The translations under genes and the position numbers were made by a program. Positions 12,746 through 23,687 of a DNA stretch of 64,000 nucleotides are shown piece after piece. The first letter of the stretch is position 1. Every line of letters begins with the position of its first letter. Source of the stretch: Promerops cafer (lineage: Eukaryota; Chordata; Aves; Passeriformes; Nectariniidae); assembly GCA_013398275.1 (NCBI GenBank), contig VZSE01002700.1:352899-416898 (forward strand), given 5' to 3'. The notes below the pieces were generated by a model. The model had not been told where the DNA came from, searched no databases, and saw only the letters and a program-made list of their open reading frames with translations.

Positions 12746-13450
12746 ATCATAGAATGATTAAGGTTGGAAAACACCTTTAAGATAAAGTCCAACCATCAAC
12801 CTAGTACTACCACCATGTTCACCACTAAACCATGTCCTCAAGTGCCATACTCATATGTTTTTTGAACATTTCCAGGGATGTTAACTCCAACCTGGGCAAT
12901 CTGTTCCAATCCTTTAGGACTCCTCCTGTGATTTTTTTCCCCCAAATATCTATTCTAAACTTTTCCTGGCAAAACTTGAACCTGTATCTCGCTACAAGCT
13001 CCTTTCAGGGCATTGTAGAGAATGTTAAGGTCTCCCTTGAGCCCCCTTTTCTCCAGAATAAATAGCCCCAGGTCCCTCAGCTGCTCCTCATAAGACTTGG
13101 GCCCCAGACTCTTCACCAGTTCCATTGCCCTTCTCACCTCAAAGTCTTTACTGACTTGGAGGGCCCTGAACTGATCACAGGATTTGAAGTGAAGCCTCAC
13201 CAGGGCTGAGTACAGAGGGACAGCCACTGCTCTGGTCCTGCTAGCCACACTATTTCTGATACGGGCCAAGATGCCAATGGCCTTCTTGGTCACCTAGGCA
13301 CACACACTGGCTCAGGTTCAGCTGGCTGTCAACAAACACTGCCAGGTCCTTTTTCGTCTCAGCAGCTTTCCAGCCACTCATCCTCAAGCCTGTAGCTCTG
13401 CATGGGGTTGTGATCCAAGTGCAGGACCCGACACTTTGCTGGTGTTGGTG
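12746..13450 (-). mobile_element. CR1 LINE, 3' end plus C-terminal third of ORF2
   Basis: The 3' terminus is at 12746 (atcatagaatgatt, the reverse complement of the CR1 ATTCTATG tail). Going up the minus strand from there come the 3' UTR-like segment, then the C-terminal region of the reverse-transcriptase ORF. An open frame of 112 codons (13293 to 12955) begins MTKKAIGILARIRNSVAS and contains KSYEEQLRDLGLFILEKR, both hallmarks of CR1. Upstream, to about 13450, the frame is shifted, but the YRL.DEWLES and EKDL..FVDSQLN words can still be read. The element is 5'-truncated and carries at least one frameshift near 13290. It is dead. Confidence 0.9.
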
Positions 13451-14521
13451 TTAGACTGCTTAATGCAAGACAGAGATTATCTGTGAAAGTCTTCAGTTAT
13501 GTCTACATCACTGTATTCATTACACAGATAATTCTTGAACCTTTTTAAATTATTAAATCATCACTTTTCAAGAGTCATGCACCTGTGTCTGGGTTCCTAC
13601 AAAACAAAGTATTTGGTTGCTTGAATTTAGTTGCCTGTGTTGGATATACTGTGCTAATTGGTTTTATTTTAAAAATAATTGATCTGATCTGCAAGCTGAT
13701 CTGAAGTCTAATCTGATCACAATATCTTTTTTTATAAATTAATATTGTGGGGTTTAAAATATTCTTAATGCCTCTCTGTATTCTAAATTGAACAAAAAAC
13801 TAGTTACCTGACTGCAAAGTTTGAAGATAACAAAATATGTAAATGGCTGACAAAATGAATGCAAACGTTATACCAGAACTTTTTAAAGTTATTTTGGATA
13901 TTCAGCTATGGAATCTAATTGAATTACTCCTTTGTCTCTTCAATATAATGGTTTGAACTTGAAGTAGATCTAAACACTCAAAATGAAACAGCCAAGATTT
14001 CACATTGTACAGATTATATAGGTTTGTAAGTCAAGACCTTTGGATACCACTAGCTTACATAGAAAAATATGATGCTTAACTGTCCCAATCATTTGAGGTT
14101 TTACAGTCCATAATCTAGAGGAAATAAAATTTGTGTTTGCCATAGTATTGCAAAATTTGTATTGCCATAGTTTGCCATTGATTAGCAGTAGCTAATGAGG
14201 TTGAGTTTCCAGAAATTAACCTTCATGCAGAACAATAACTAGTGAACATTATTTGCTTGCTTTACCATTAATTTTCATTGTAAAAACAGCTGTGCCCAAA
14301 GACATCTATTTTACAGGTACATTTTATTTTCAGGCACATAGTGTGATTCTCAGGGATGTCTCGTGCAGGGCCAGGAGCTGGATTTCAATAATTTTGGTGG
14401 ATGCCTCACAACTCAGCATATTCTGTGGTTCTACTATAAATTGTTTTAATTTTGTGAATGACTTGTTGAAAACAAAACATATGTTAACACAATGAAGTGC
14501 AAAATACTGTCTTTGGTATTA
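13451..14521. other. AT-rich sequence, no gene recognised
   Basis: No supported feature. There is a local imperfect duplication of a tttgccatag-type word around 14135-14180. Confidence 0.6.
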
Positions 14522-14635
14522 TGTTGACCTTGACTGGCTGGCAGATAGACATCCTGATGCTCTTTCAATCCCCCTCCTCAACAGGAAAGGGAGAAAATAA
14601 GATGAAAGGTCTTGTGGGTCAAGATAAAGGGGGAT
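14522..14635 (-). mobile_element. LTR 3'-end fragment, family C, inverted
   Basis: This stretch is an imperfect reverse complement of the last ~120 bases of the family C LTR that ends at 15095. Shared words include tgttgacc/ggtcaaccca, the caacagg...gagaaaataagat block and gataaag. It is therefore the outer 3' end of a second LTR pointing left, cut off abruptly where the plus-strand LTR begins. It could be an independent older insertion or the product of an inverted rearrangement. Confidence 0.6.
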
Positions 14636-15095
14636 GTGATATCATGGAACATCCATATGCTGAAGGATTAGAGATTGTGGGGGGACCCACACTAGAACAG
14701 GGAAAAAGTGGGAGGAGAAAGGAGTGGCAGAGAGGAAGTTTTGCTGACCGTGAACCTTCATTCCTAGAGGATGGGCAGATGAGTTGGGTATAAAGGAGTC
14801 AGCCTGAGACTGGGGAAAAAGGGATTGAGAGATGTGGGGAAGGTATCCAGAGTTTTGTCTCTTTTTTTTCTTTTTTTCTTTCTCTACCCAAATATTTATT
14901 TGCTGGCAATAAATTAAATTCATCTTTCCAAAGTCAAGTATGTTTTGCCTGTGTCAGCAGTTGGTAAGCAACCTCAGTGTCTTTATCTGGAATCAGCAGC
15001 TTTTTTATCTTATTTTCCTCCCTGTACTATTGAGAAGGGCAATGAGAAACAATCTGAGTAGATATCTAGCAGCTGGCAAAGGTCAACCCACTACA
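14636..15095 (+). mobile_element. Endogenous retrovirus LTR, family C, 5'-truncated
   Basis: I recognise the 3' half of a widespread avian ERV LTR. Landmarks: the acccacactagaacaggg and aggagtggcagagagga words (14684-14735), a pyrimidine-rich stretch, the polyadenylation signal AATAAATTAAA (14908-14918), the ttccaaagtcaagtatgttttg block, and the 3' end aaggtcaacccactaca (15079-15095). The same family occurs nearly full length at 44740-45594. The 80-98-codon frames across it are chance. No internal retroviral sequence follows. Confidence 0.75.
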
Positions 15096-15503
15096 CTTAC
15101 CTGTGAGTACAAATATACTTTTTGTAGTGCTTGATGGGTTTAAACAACAAAGCACAGGTGAAAGCACTTGGTAAGAATTATTCAAGATGAAAAGTACCAA
15201 TCTGTGATGACTGTCTGTGAGATGATTTCTAGAATTTTCTTGTAACAAATATCCTCAGATAGACCGAGAACCTTTATCAATGAAGTTTTAGCTTGATGCT
15301 AATTTCCGATATCCAAGCACTGTTTCTCAGTCTCAACAATCTCTGCAGCACGTGCTTTCCCTTAAGACATTGAAGCTTTCATATTTCCACTGAAGTAAGT
15401 TAACTATTACAGATATGAGGATAAAAGTAGTTTTGAAATAACAAAAATAATGATGAAGAAAAAATCATGTACTTCTGAACATTTCTTTTTTGTCTTTTCA
15501 CTG

Positions 15504-15656
15504 TGTCTTGGTTTACAAGACAGTGTCTGCTAGGGAAGGCCGCAAGACCTCCCTTGGAATGGAGAATGCAAAACCCCCTCCCTCCGGATTATTAGAACTG
15601 TGGAACTAAGAGGCTCTCAGGCAGCGAGGTGGGGATAAGAATAGCAGTNTCCAACA
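15504..15656 (-). mobile_element. LTR terminus, family A (partial)
   Basis: Begins with TGTCTTGGTTTACAAGACAG and continues with tagggaaggc, cctcccttggaatgg and ggctctcaggcag, which I recognise as the end of a common songbird ERV LTR. Orientation is taken from the usual reading of this family, in which the other strand ends in ACCAAGACA. Only about 150 bases can be followed. An ambiguous base (N) lies at 15649, close to the point where similarity ends. Confidence 0.55.
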
Positions 15657-18600
15657 CACTGAAAGAAAAAAATAGTTAAATCAAATCCAACAACTCAGTA
15701 AAAAGTAACATGCCCAGTATTTAAATACTTACAGAACTGTTTCCTAAGTGGAAAGAAATCAGAAAGCAAACCAGAAAGTGATAGTTTAGAAACAGATCCA
15801 AATGAATAAGTTTTCTTATTAATGTTACTAAAAAAGAACACAAGTTTTGCAAGGTTTGAAAACCTTTTAAAGTAATTTTTTGGCATCTGTAGCAGTGTTT
15901 CAATTACTGTGTGAAGATCTGGCAAGTTCCTTTTTAAAAGCTTAAAAGAAAATCTCATATAACAGATAGATCCAACCCACTCTAATTTGCACAAACCCTA
16001 ATGATTTTTGAGATCCTAGCTAACTTAAACTTATATTTTTTTCTCTTAAGACACCTTGGAAGGATATGTTTGTAGTCATATTTTTATTGGCACTAAGCTC
16101 TGTCAGAGGTGCATTAATTTTATACTATGTGACAACTACTAATGTAGAGGTGATTACTTACAATAGGGAATTTAAAGTGCATATTTAGTTTGAACTAAGT
16201 TTCTTTAATTAATATTACATTCAAATGTCTCATTCTGAACAAATGAAGTAGTGGTAGTTCTTGCAGTTCAATTAAGAGAAATAAAGTTTATTAGAGTTAT
16301 CCAAAGATAGTGAAGGAATTAGAATCTATATCGAAAATGTTTTCTAAATAGTAAAAAAGTGTTAGGAGATAACAGACCATGAAGGTTTTCACAAAGTGAA
16401 ATGAGAATTGTGTCACAAATGAGCTACACCTAGTTATTGACTGATATGCTAAGGGTAAGTAACAGTGCTGGGGAAAGAAGTCTAGGTAGTCAAAACTCCT
16501 TTGAATAGACTACTCAAATTATAATAACTAGAATCCATTTACTATAGCGGTACTGAGTCCTTATATGACATCTCTTGTGAGATGTTTCAGCCCCGCTGTG
16601 CTCTATTCAAACCCAGTTTATATATATATATATATACTATGATTATAGATGTTTATTATATATATATAATATTTATAGATGCATAGATTAGATAGATATG
16701 TGCATGTGTATTCATGTCTGCTTGGATGTGTCTCTGTGACACGTGCTCAAATTTGCTCTTCCTTTTTTGGGGGGGCAGCGGCAGGTAGAAGGCTGGTTTG
16801 AAGCAAAGAACAAAAAGAAATTTACCTACTGCAGAGTCCATAACTCCCTGATGTCCATTCTCTGTATTAGCCACTTGACTACTTCCAATTTCCAAGCAAG
16901 AATAAGTATTTTATTTTCAAAATAAATTTAAGCCAAGATTCATTTTTTTCTCCACTGAGTGGAAACTGGAGTGTTCTAGCACAGTGACAGATGGCAAAAT
17001 CAGTGTCTATGTACTCCTACCATAATTTGCAAATGCAAAAGCAAAGAAGAAAAAATTCAGAACCTATTATAAATTAGTCATTATTTTTTCAATTTTATTT
17101 CTAGATGCTGGTTCAAGTTGCTAAAGAATAAATTTAAAACCATCTATAAAAGGGCAGTTATGCAAAAAAGACTAGTGTGTGATGAATTAGCCTCTTCCTA
17201 TACAGCATTGAGCTGATTGCAAAACAAGGATGCAATTTCATGCCTTTACAACTAACATTTAAAAAAAGGTGTAATTTGAATTTCACACTTGTCAGCAGTG
17301 ATTATGATCTAGCTTAGCCTTTTGTTGGGTGAAAATATTTTGCCACTGGATTCATAAGTTTCTTAAAGATTTTGTCCTTCTGATGCTAACTTCAGTTTTG
17401 ACGGTCATTTCTGATTAACTCTGGCCCACAAAAGTGTATTAGACATAACCCCATTCGCTTACCAGAGTTGTTTTTTTTCCATTTGTGTTCTCTCTTTCAA
17501 AACAGAAATAATACACAGATTTTCTTTTATAAGGAGGTAGTCTTCAATCCTTACTTATGACACTCCTTGAGTAACACCAGTTCAGTTGGACTATTTGTCA
17601 TTCCATGTTTTCTCAGCCTGAGTCAAGGTATTAGAACATGTGATAACTACCATTTTCTTGCATTTTTACTTTATATTTTTACTTTACATTATATTGCATT
17701 GTCCAAGTGTTTAAGCAACCATTATATTCCATTTAAAACCAGTCAATACAATTAATATTGCCTTAAGAAATTGAGAAGGAACTAGTAACCTCAACAGAAA
17801 CATGAAATGCTGTTTGAAACCATGACAAATAAGCATCTGTGATGGATTGGTAGATAAGACAAAATAAATGGGCATGTCTTCTGAAATAGAGATGGGTCAC
17901 CATGGGATTTAAAGTGGCACTGTGAAGCTACATGAACCCAAATAGCTGAATCCTGTTCTCCAGTATAACTGTTTTAAGGTGACAATATCATACAGAGAAG
18001 TCATTTTATTGAACCTGAAGATAAAGCCCTCCGTAAGGAATATATGACTAATATTCAGCTTTCATGAAAGCATTATTTCCTTTGATTGCTTCAAAACAAT
18101 ACTCATCAAATCAGCCAATTATTTTCATAGGTTTTATTGTTTTATTTTTTTGTTTTGTTTTTTTTAATTATGGATCATCTACCATGACCCTGTCAATTAT
18201 ATTCTTTCCAGAGTTTGCAAATTTACAAAAAAACCAATCATGAGCCCCAAGAGCCAAAACCTAATTAGAATAAAATTCTAATTAATTTGATTCCAGTGTT
18301 CTGTTTGCAACTGTATTTTCAGACTTCACAGTTTTAAGTCTACCAAGTGTTTACCATTTGATTTTGCATTATGTAAGTCTCTTAACTCAAATATATTACA
18401 ATATGTAGTAGAATGTGTAACAGCAATGTAAATATATTAACCTTACTAAATTTATCAACCAGATATGTTGTTTTAAAAGAAAGTTGTCAATCACTTCAGT
18501 GGATCCACTTTCTAATTTTGATTTTTATTAATTGTATTCCCCTCCTGTACATTTTATTTTCTCTATTCCTCTTTTTTTGTTTTAATCAACTTGTATATTA

Positions 18601-18678
18601 GGTCTATATTTTTGCAAGTCATCTCCAAATTGGTCAATACTGGTTTTCTTTTTTTCCTAACGCACATAAGCCTGGTTT
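15657..18678. other. AT-rich sequence, no gene recognised
   Basis: No gene or transposon supported. It contains the (TA)n stretch at 16617-16669. The 99-codon minus-strand frame at 15695-15994 has no recognisable motif. Confidence 0.6.
16617..16669. repeat. (TA)n microsatellite, two blocks
   Basis: A perfect TA run at 16617-16636 and a second at about 16656-16669, separated by about 20 AT-rich bases. Confidence 0.85.
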
Positions 18679-19358
18679 TGTTATTATTTCTTGTGAGAAA
18701 CTGGAAGGATTTCTGGCTTGAAATATTTTGGGGGTGTGTGGGGGGGAAAGGGCAGGTCAGGCCTTGCCCTGGTGAGGCAATGCTTTGCTCTGCACCCCCA
18801 CCTACCCAGGCCTGTATCCAAACCCTGCAGTGGCCACCAATCCCTGGTACAACAGAGGCAATGCTCCACACCTGCCCCAGGAGCCCCTATCCCAGCTCCT
18901 GAGTGGCCAAATGAGCAGAAGTCCCACCTGGGGGCAGGGCCCAGGAAAGCCAAGGGTACTTAAGCCAAAGCATGAGGGGAGTACAGTTCTTGATTGCACA
19001 TCCCCTTGGAATTTCTATCAGCTGAACAACCCTGAAACCAGGACTGCTACCAGCTATACTTGTTCTTTTCTATATCTTTTCTCTCTTCCTCCCTTCTCTT
19101 TCTGCTTCTAATTTCCTCTTCTTGGACTTTTGAATAATGTAAAACTGAATAGGCTTGTAGTTTTCAATGGGCTAAGTTAACGCTTTGTGAACTGCTTTAT
19201 GTCAATTGAATGCTGTTCTAAACTTTTGCCAAAGGTCTTTGATTTTTTGAAACTGCCAGTAAAGATTTTTGTTGTTTTGACCTCTTGAGAATATCTTGAA
19301 GGTATTTCTCCTGTGTTTCTAGCTCAGAGTACATGAACAACTGTAAGCCATGTTAACA
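18679..19358 (+). mobile_element. Putative solo LTR, family D
   Basis: A 680-base block that begins TGTTAT and ends TTAACA, giving a 5-bp terminal inverted repeat of the TG...CA type that bounds retroviral LTRs. The first third is GC-rich against an AT-rich surround, as a U3 promoter would be. A TATA-like tacttaag lies at 18957-18964. A variant polyadenylation signal AGTAAA (19258-19263) is followed by a GT-rich stretch. No 5-bp target duplication is visible (ggttt against gtccc), which weakens the exact borders. The overlapping frames of 65-108 codons between 18563 and 19111 come from the GC-rich part and are not recognised proteins. Confidence 0.45.
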
Positions 19359-21399
19359 GTCCCATTGAGTGAGTTTTCTGGGGCCTTACATTTGTATTGA
19401 TTATGTTACTATAGATATCTACCAATGGAGTAATGTTAGATGTAGGATAGTCTTCCAGCTGTTATTTTTAAGAAATCTTTTCCAAAAAATGCTATCTACA
19501 GCAACTTTCCTTCTGTGGTCCTCTCCTGTCTCTCCATTTTTTCAAAACGTTAAATCCTAATTCTTACTGCTGTAAGCTCTTCTTTTTCCTCTTTTCTATT
19601 TGGTACTTTTATGATGTTTTTTACCATTTCTTAGGGTTTTTTTAAGTTTTGTATCACTTAGTGTTCTTGGGAATCAAGGTGAGAGAAACTAAAAAATTGA
19701 GGTCTTGTCAGTATATAAGGACAGAAATGACATCTCACTAATTATAAATAATTTTGGTAATTTAAAAGGCATTTGTTGTACTTTGCCACCAAAATATTTT
19801 ATATAAAACAAAATGTATATTCTTCTAAAGGTAAATATTAACCTAATATTTTAAAAGTTAGTTTCAACGTAACTAGTCAGCTATGCCCAAAGGACTGTAG
19901 AGTGCAGGCTCTGTACTTTGATAAGGAGCTGAAAAAATAAACTCAGATGGTCTTAAAAAGTCTTGCCTTTCTTCTATAAAAGAAAGTTGTTTAAGAATCT
20001 CCAAGTAAAAGATGTGAATGGAATTGGCCATGCCATTCAGATGCCAAATACTGTGAGAACTGGTCTATTTTCTGCTCCCTTATTTGTGACATCTCTTTAA
20101 CTGAGTTGTGGAATCTTTGTAGCCCCAAGAAACAACTAAGTTTATTTCTTTATTAATATAGCACTTGGTGCTGTAAGATCCTGAAGGACATTTTTCTACA
20201 AGTACAAAAAGACACTACATTGACACTTGGCTTCTGTTTCCATTTAACCCATAGACCTGTGAGGAGTTCATCAGTTAGAAATAATTACTTTGGGTCATGC
20301 ACAGAGACAAGGAGAAAAAACATATTTCTTATAGGTTTCAAAATCAAGGTATCATATCTGGCCCTGGGATAAAATATGACATTTGCATATGATAATTTCC
20401 CAAAAATTGTTTATTAGGGTTGTAGCTTCTAAGACTTAATATCACTTGTATTATTAAAGATTTTTTTCCTAAAGCCACTGCTCTCTTCACCTTTTTTTAG
20501 AACAAGCATTCGAAGTAATTTTTTTTAATGGCAACTAGATGTCAATGTCAGCTTTAAAGTTCATGCAAGTTAAAAAGTAGACATGATATGGTTCTCAGCT
20601 CTAAAGCTTATGCATTTTTTTATGTAGAAACTATGTTTTTCTTCATGTTTGTTAATGACTTCTCCACAAAATGACTTCTTCAGGTCACCTTTTGGCTCTA
20701 GTGTTTGCAAATGTGATATAAATAGATATGCATGACTATAAAAAACATTTCAAAACAACATTTTAGAGTAGTAGATATCCTGTTAGGTTTGGGAGCTCAA
20801 GCAGATACAGTAACATCATGTAATGTCATAATTTTTTCCTCTAATTTTGTAATTGTGTAATCTTATAATAAAACCTTAGCTAATTTTTCCATTTTTTAGC
20901 TTCATTCTGGTTTAAAAATACTTTGCTTATACTGACAACTGCCTGTGTTTTCAGTGTCCTCATTTAGTTTTAAGTGATTTTCAGTCTTTACATGGTCCAA
21001 ATAATCAAAATTGAAATAGTATAAAGATGTCCAAGGCTACACAGTGTCTGTAGAAGACTGTAAGGATTGTTTACTTATTTACTAAACATTTATCAGTGGG
21101 ATTTGAACTGATTTTTTTTTTTTAATTGAAATGAGATTACATAAGAAGGGGAGAGAGCAAGACAAGATGGGACTGTTCAGTTTAAAGAGGATTAGGAGGG
21201 AAAGATGCCACAGGGCATAAAATTCTGAGAAAAATGCTCCAGTTGGACTCAACAGTTATTACTTTTAATTTTTTATAAAGCACTTTTCTTATCAGTGGAG
21301 TGGAAAATTATGCACAAACAAATTTGAAAATTCAGAAAAAAAAGGAATTTATATTGGAAAAAATGAATAATTGGGTGATTGAATGAAAATAATGGGAAA
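19359..21399. other. AT-rich sequence, no gene recognised
   Basis: No feature I can support beyond short T runs (for example about 21112-21124). Confidence 0.6.
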
Positions 21400-21545
21400 T
21401 CACAAAACCACAGAATGGGTCAGGTTGGAAAGGACCACTGCGGGTCATTTGGTCCAAATTTCCTGCTCAAGCAAGGCCTCCCTAGAGCAAATTGCTCCGG
21501 GTTGCAACCAGATGGTTCTTGAATATCTCCAGTGAAAATGAATAT
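21400..21545 (-). mobile_element. CR1 LINE 3' end fragment
   Basis: Reads on the plus strand as the reverse complement of a CR1 3' end: cacagaatgggtcaggttgg, then cattTggtccaa, then gagcaaattgctc and ttgaatatctccagtga. This word order marks the CR1 3' untranslated region and end of ORF2. Only the terminal ~145 bases remain. Confidence 0.85.
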
Positions 21546-22553
21546 TTAATTCCTGTAGTATTTATTATATATTGGCTGTGGCCTGCAGTTGCTGATTTGA
21601 TAACAGCACATTTTCAACAGACTGGATTTCTCTTTTGGCTTTTTTTTTTTTTTTTCTTTTCACCACACAAATCTGGGATCCCAGCATCACAAAAATAGGT
21701 GACTAGGGTGAGCAACAGGTCTGAAAAAGAAACAGGTCTGCCAAACAGTGTCTGGCAACACTGTGAGTTTTGTCTGACATAAACAACCAACCTTTCACTT
21801 TCAAAGTTTGAAGTACCTCGGCAGTAAAGGTATTGAATTTTACAAAGTTATTCAGGCAGTCTGGCCTTTCACAATACACCCATAAAAGGGAGGATGTTGG
21901 CAGTTATCTTCAAGAGTTCACCTCTTCCTTGCTTTTAAAGTTATGTTTTTCTGTTCTGCACGTCAAGCAGGGCTTCTAGCCAGAAAATACTTCTGATTCA
22001 ATAATTCCCTAACAGGCAGTCAGTGGTCCAGCTCAATCAAGAGGTGTCAGAATACAGCAGAGTAAACACAAAAGAAATGCCAAGGAGAAAGAATTGTCAT
22101 ACATCATCTTTATTAAAATTAATTTAACTTAGGAGGTCTTTTGTTTGGGTTTTTTTAGGTATTATACAGTCAAAGCAGTAGTTCTTACACTGGCAAATAT
22201 TATGAAGCTCTTCATAACTCCTTCACAAAGTTCAGTAAAAATTTAGTATCTTTGCTGTCATGATTTTCATTTTCATGACATAATTGCCAACAGCACAAAT
22301 CAAATGTTCTGAACACTACAAAACTATGAACTATGAAATAGCATTTCAGCTCCAAGTGAAAGAACATAATGCTCTGGCATATATGCATTTATGATCTAAT
22401 AGTATTTCTACAAATAGAAGCAAGCTCTTATTAGTTGGAATTAAATTCCAATCTGTTTGTAATACTATCATATCAAATTTATTTCATATTTCTTTGTCTT
22501 TTCCAAGAAAACAAGGGTGAGAGGGATTAGTTATCTTGTTTGAATAACAAAGG

Positions 22554-22698
22554 TCATAGAATCATAGAATGGTTTGGGTTGGAAGAGACCTTAAAGATCA
22601 TCTAGCTCCACCCCTCTGCCATAAGCAGGGGCACCTTCTACCAGACCTGGTTGTTCAAAGCCTCAGCCCACCTCATCTTGAGCCCTATGGTTCAAGGT
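22554..22698 (-). mobile_element. CR1 LINE 3' end fragment
   Basis: Contains tcatagaatcatagaatgg (two tail units), then gggttggaagagacc and ttaaagatcatctag, which is the CR1 3' terminus read in reverse. It continues for about 100 bases (gggcaccttctaccagacc) before fading. The 3' tail is intact and everything upstream is lost. Confidence 0.9.
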
Positions 22699-23079
22699 CA
22701 GCAGATATTAAAAAGTCTCAACCAATATAATTTTATCAGATCTTCACATTCTTAAAAATATTTATTTTATACCTAATGACATTATTAAAATATTTATTCT
22801 GTTTAACCCTTGACAAAGCAGTGAAGTGATACACTGAAATGCATCCTAAATGAAAGATAATTGCTTCTCAGGTACTCTTTAAAGCAAAGAATATACTTCA
22901 GTTAACCTTTCAGCATAGAAACAGCCTAATAAAAAGCTAATTTGGATTGCAACATGTAAGGATGACTAGCAGAAAATCAAAATAGTACTGAGACATCTGT
23001 ATTACACCATTCTCCTGGTAAATGAAGAACTAGAAGAACCAATTCTCAGTGTACGTCTGTATCTCGCTGTGTTCCCAAT

Positions 23080-23687
23080 TATCATGGTTTAACCAAAGGC
23101 AGCAACTAAGTTCCACACTCTTTCCCTCTTTCACTCCCCACTCCCTGGTGGGATTGGTAAGAGAACAAGGAAGAGGTAAAGCTGATGTGTTAATGTATGA
23201 ACAGTTTAATAATTTAAATAAAATAAAACACAATAACAATAATAATTATAATGACAACAGTAATAGTGATGATATTAGGAGGAGGAGTAATGAAGAGAGA
23301 GGCATAAATTCCAAGACAAAAAGTTTTGCACAATACAATGGCTCACCACCAGCTGATTAATGCCAAGTCAGTCTCTGAGCAGTGATCAGTGCCTCTCAAC
23401 CAACTCCCCCCCCCAGTTTATATACTGGCCAAAGTGTTGTGCAGTATGGAATTTCCCTTAGGCCAGTTCACATCAATTGTCCTGGCTGTGTTCCCTCGTG
23501 GCTTCTTGTGAGCCTGCTCACTGGCAGAGCATGGAAACCTGGAAAGCCCTTGACTTACAGTAAGTACTACTCAGGGACAGCAAAGCATAATTGCGTTATC
23601 AATATTATTCTCATACAAAATCTCAACTATAGCACTGTACCAGCAACTAGGAAGAATATTGAATCTATCTTAGCCAAAGTGAGGACA
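23080..23687 (-). mobile_element. Endogenous retrovirus LTR, family B (solo, near complete)
   Basis: The same family as 3645-4166 but in the opposite orientation. The plus strand begins tatcatggtttaacc (3' end of the LTR in reverse) and ends gccaaagtgaggaca (5' end in reverse). Between them are an AAT/AAC-rich stretch (23217-23275), the gctcaccaccagctgat block (23341-23357), and a TATA box read backwards (gtttatatactgg at 23416-23428). The flanking bases are ccaat (23075-23079) and cccat (23688-23692), which is a 5-bp target duplication with one mismatch. No internal region is present, so it is a solo LTR left by LTR-LTR recombination. Frames of 103 and 119 codons here are not genes. Confidence 0.85.

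Noticed and set aside
18563..19111. Overlapping frames of 65-108 codons in the GC-rich block
   Set aside because: Several overlapping frames on both strands in one GC-rich putative LTR; none resembles a protein.
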